A stretch of DNA of 64,000 nt, taken from assembly GCA_030426355.1 (NCBI GenBank), contig JAUHYQ010000004.1:310001-374000 (forward strand), written 5' to 3'. Below the pieces are notes generated by a model. That model was not told the origin of the DNA. It saw only the letters and a list, made by a program, of their open reading frames with translations, and did not search any database. A program made the position numbers and the translations under genes. The DNA comes from Gammaproteobacteria bacterium (lineage in GTDB: Bacteria > Pseudomonadota > Gammaproteobacteria > Steroidobacterales > GCA-2729495). Each line of letters starts with the position of its first letter. Positions within the stretch are counted from its first letter, which is position 1. Positions 63,705-64,000 of this stretch are shown piece after piece.

Positions 63705-64000
63705 ATGAACAGGCATTACCACGAAGACGAAGCAGTGCTTGAAATCCCGACGGACGAACGGGTTGATGATTTCGACGATAGTGATGATTTTTCAGAAACT
63801 GCTGTGCTCAACGACGACGATGATGCAAGCGATGATCCGTTCAGCGCAAAAGGCGCAGTTGATGACTTTGTCGGTGAAAACTCGGTAGTTTTCGACGTAG
63901 ATAATCTGGTTGCCGAATTCGAAGCGGAAGCCGGCGCGGGAGGCAACCCGTCATCCCGCCTGCGCAGACGCCTGGAAGCACTGGCCGAAAGGAAACGCCG
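63705..64000 (+). CDS. Acidic protein, partial, running off the right edge
   Basis: An open frame from ATG 63705, with AGGAGAG a few bases upstream, continues past the window end for at least 98 codons. Residues 1-65 are Asp/Glu-rich (DDFDDSDDFSE, DDDDASDDPFS), and the visible end is basic: SSRLRRRLEALAERKRR. The pattern of an acidic disordered part and a short basic Arg helix recalls PA3496-type envelope proteins, but this is weak. It takes the place where gspG would be expected. Function unknown. Confidence 0.6.
   Translation, partial: MNRHYHEDEAVLEIPTDERVDDFDDSDDFSETAVLNDDDDASDDPFSAKGAVDDFVGENSVVFDVDNLVAEFEAEAGAGGNPSSRLRRRLEALAERKR

Overview
The window reads as chromosome of a gammaproteobacterium, probably an uncultured or environmental (marine-type) lineage. 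The basis is gene order: ruvC-ruvA-ruvB-tolQ-tolR-tolA-tolB-pal-cpoB-queE-queC, and the ftsK-lolA-rarA-serS / trxB-aat-infA-clpA-clpS neighbourhood, both of which resemble Pseudomonas-type chromosomes, plus a gspC-D-E-F type II secretion operon. Base composition is moderately GC-rich by eye. No phage, insertion sequence, transposase or CRISPR array is visible. There are three intact tRNA genes (Lys-TTT, Arg-CCT, Ser-TGA), all on the minus strand with encoded CCA ends.

Region 1 (1-16.5 kb) is accessory catabolism. A plus-strand run encodes a PuuE/CE4-like hydrolase with a histone-like lysine tail, a Tat-signal amidohydrolase, a c-type cytochrome, an aldehyde dehydrogenase, a luciferase-like flavin oxidoreductase and an S9 peptidase. 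Facing it is a minus-strand operon (14898 down to 7669): a lysine-tailed small protein, a bicupin, a second amidohydrolase-like protein, an acyl-CoA ligase, a HCCA-isomerase/DsbA-fold protein and a Tat-exported class II molybdopterin oxidoreductase with no electron-transfer subunits beside it. Two convergent, related membrane proteins follow. I cannot name the substrate; an aromatic or other cyclic organic acid is the best inference.

Region 2 (16.7-28.5 kb) starts with a trypsin-like serine protease and a small gene that repeats part of its N-terminal domain, then the core Tol-Pal, Holliday-junction (Ruv) and queuosine genes, yebC and an outer-membrane YfaZ protein.

Region 3 (28.5-42 kb) is again accessory: three proteins with PEP-CTERM-like sorting tails but no exosortase in view, a MerR-type regulator divergent from an orphan HicB-like protein with a perfect inverted pair of 13-bp sites between them, a Tat-exported PLP enzyme, a 2OG-Fe(II) oxygenase, and a 3.5-kb segment bounded by a perfect 50-bp direct repeat made from the 3' part of tRNA-Arg(CCT). 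That last segment looks like an integrated island holding one 1011-residue beta-propeller protein. Beyond it lie a histidine-phosphatase homologue whose catalytic histidines are both gone, and a tightly divergent HupE/UreJ-like and DUF4198 pair.

Region 4 (43-57.4 kb) is housekeeping: a UbiD-type decarboxylase, BI-1/YccA, SerS, RarA, VanZ-like, LolA, FtsK, TrxB, a FemAB/GNAT-like protein, Aat, IF-1, ClpA and ClpS. Aat, ClpS and ClpA together form the bacterial N-degron pathway. Region 5 (57.7-63.5 kb) is gspC-gspD-gspE-gspF with overlapping start and stop codons, followed not by gspG but by an acidic protein that runs off the window.
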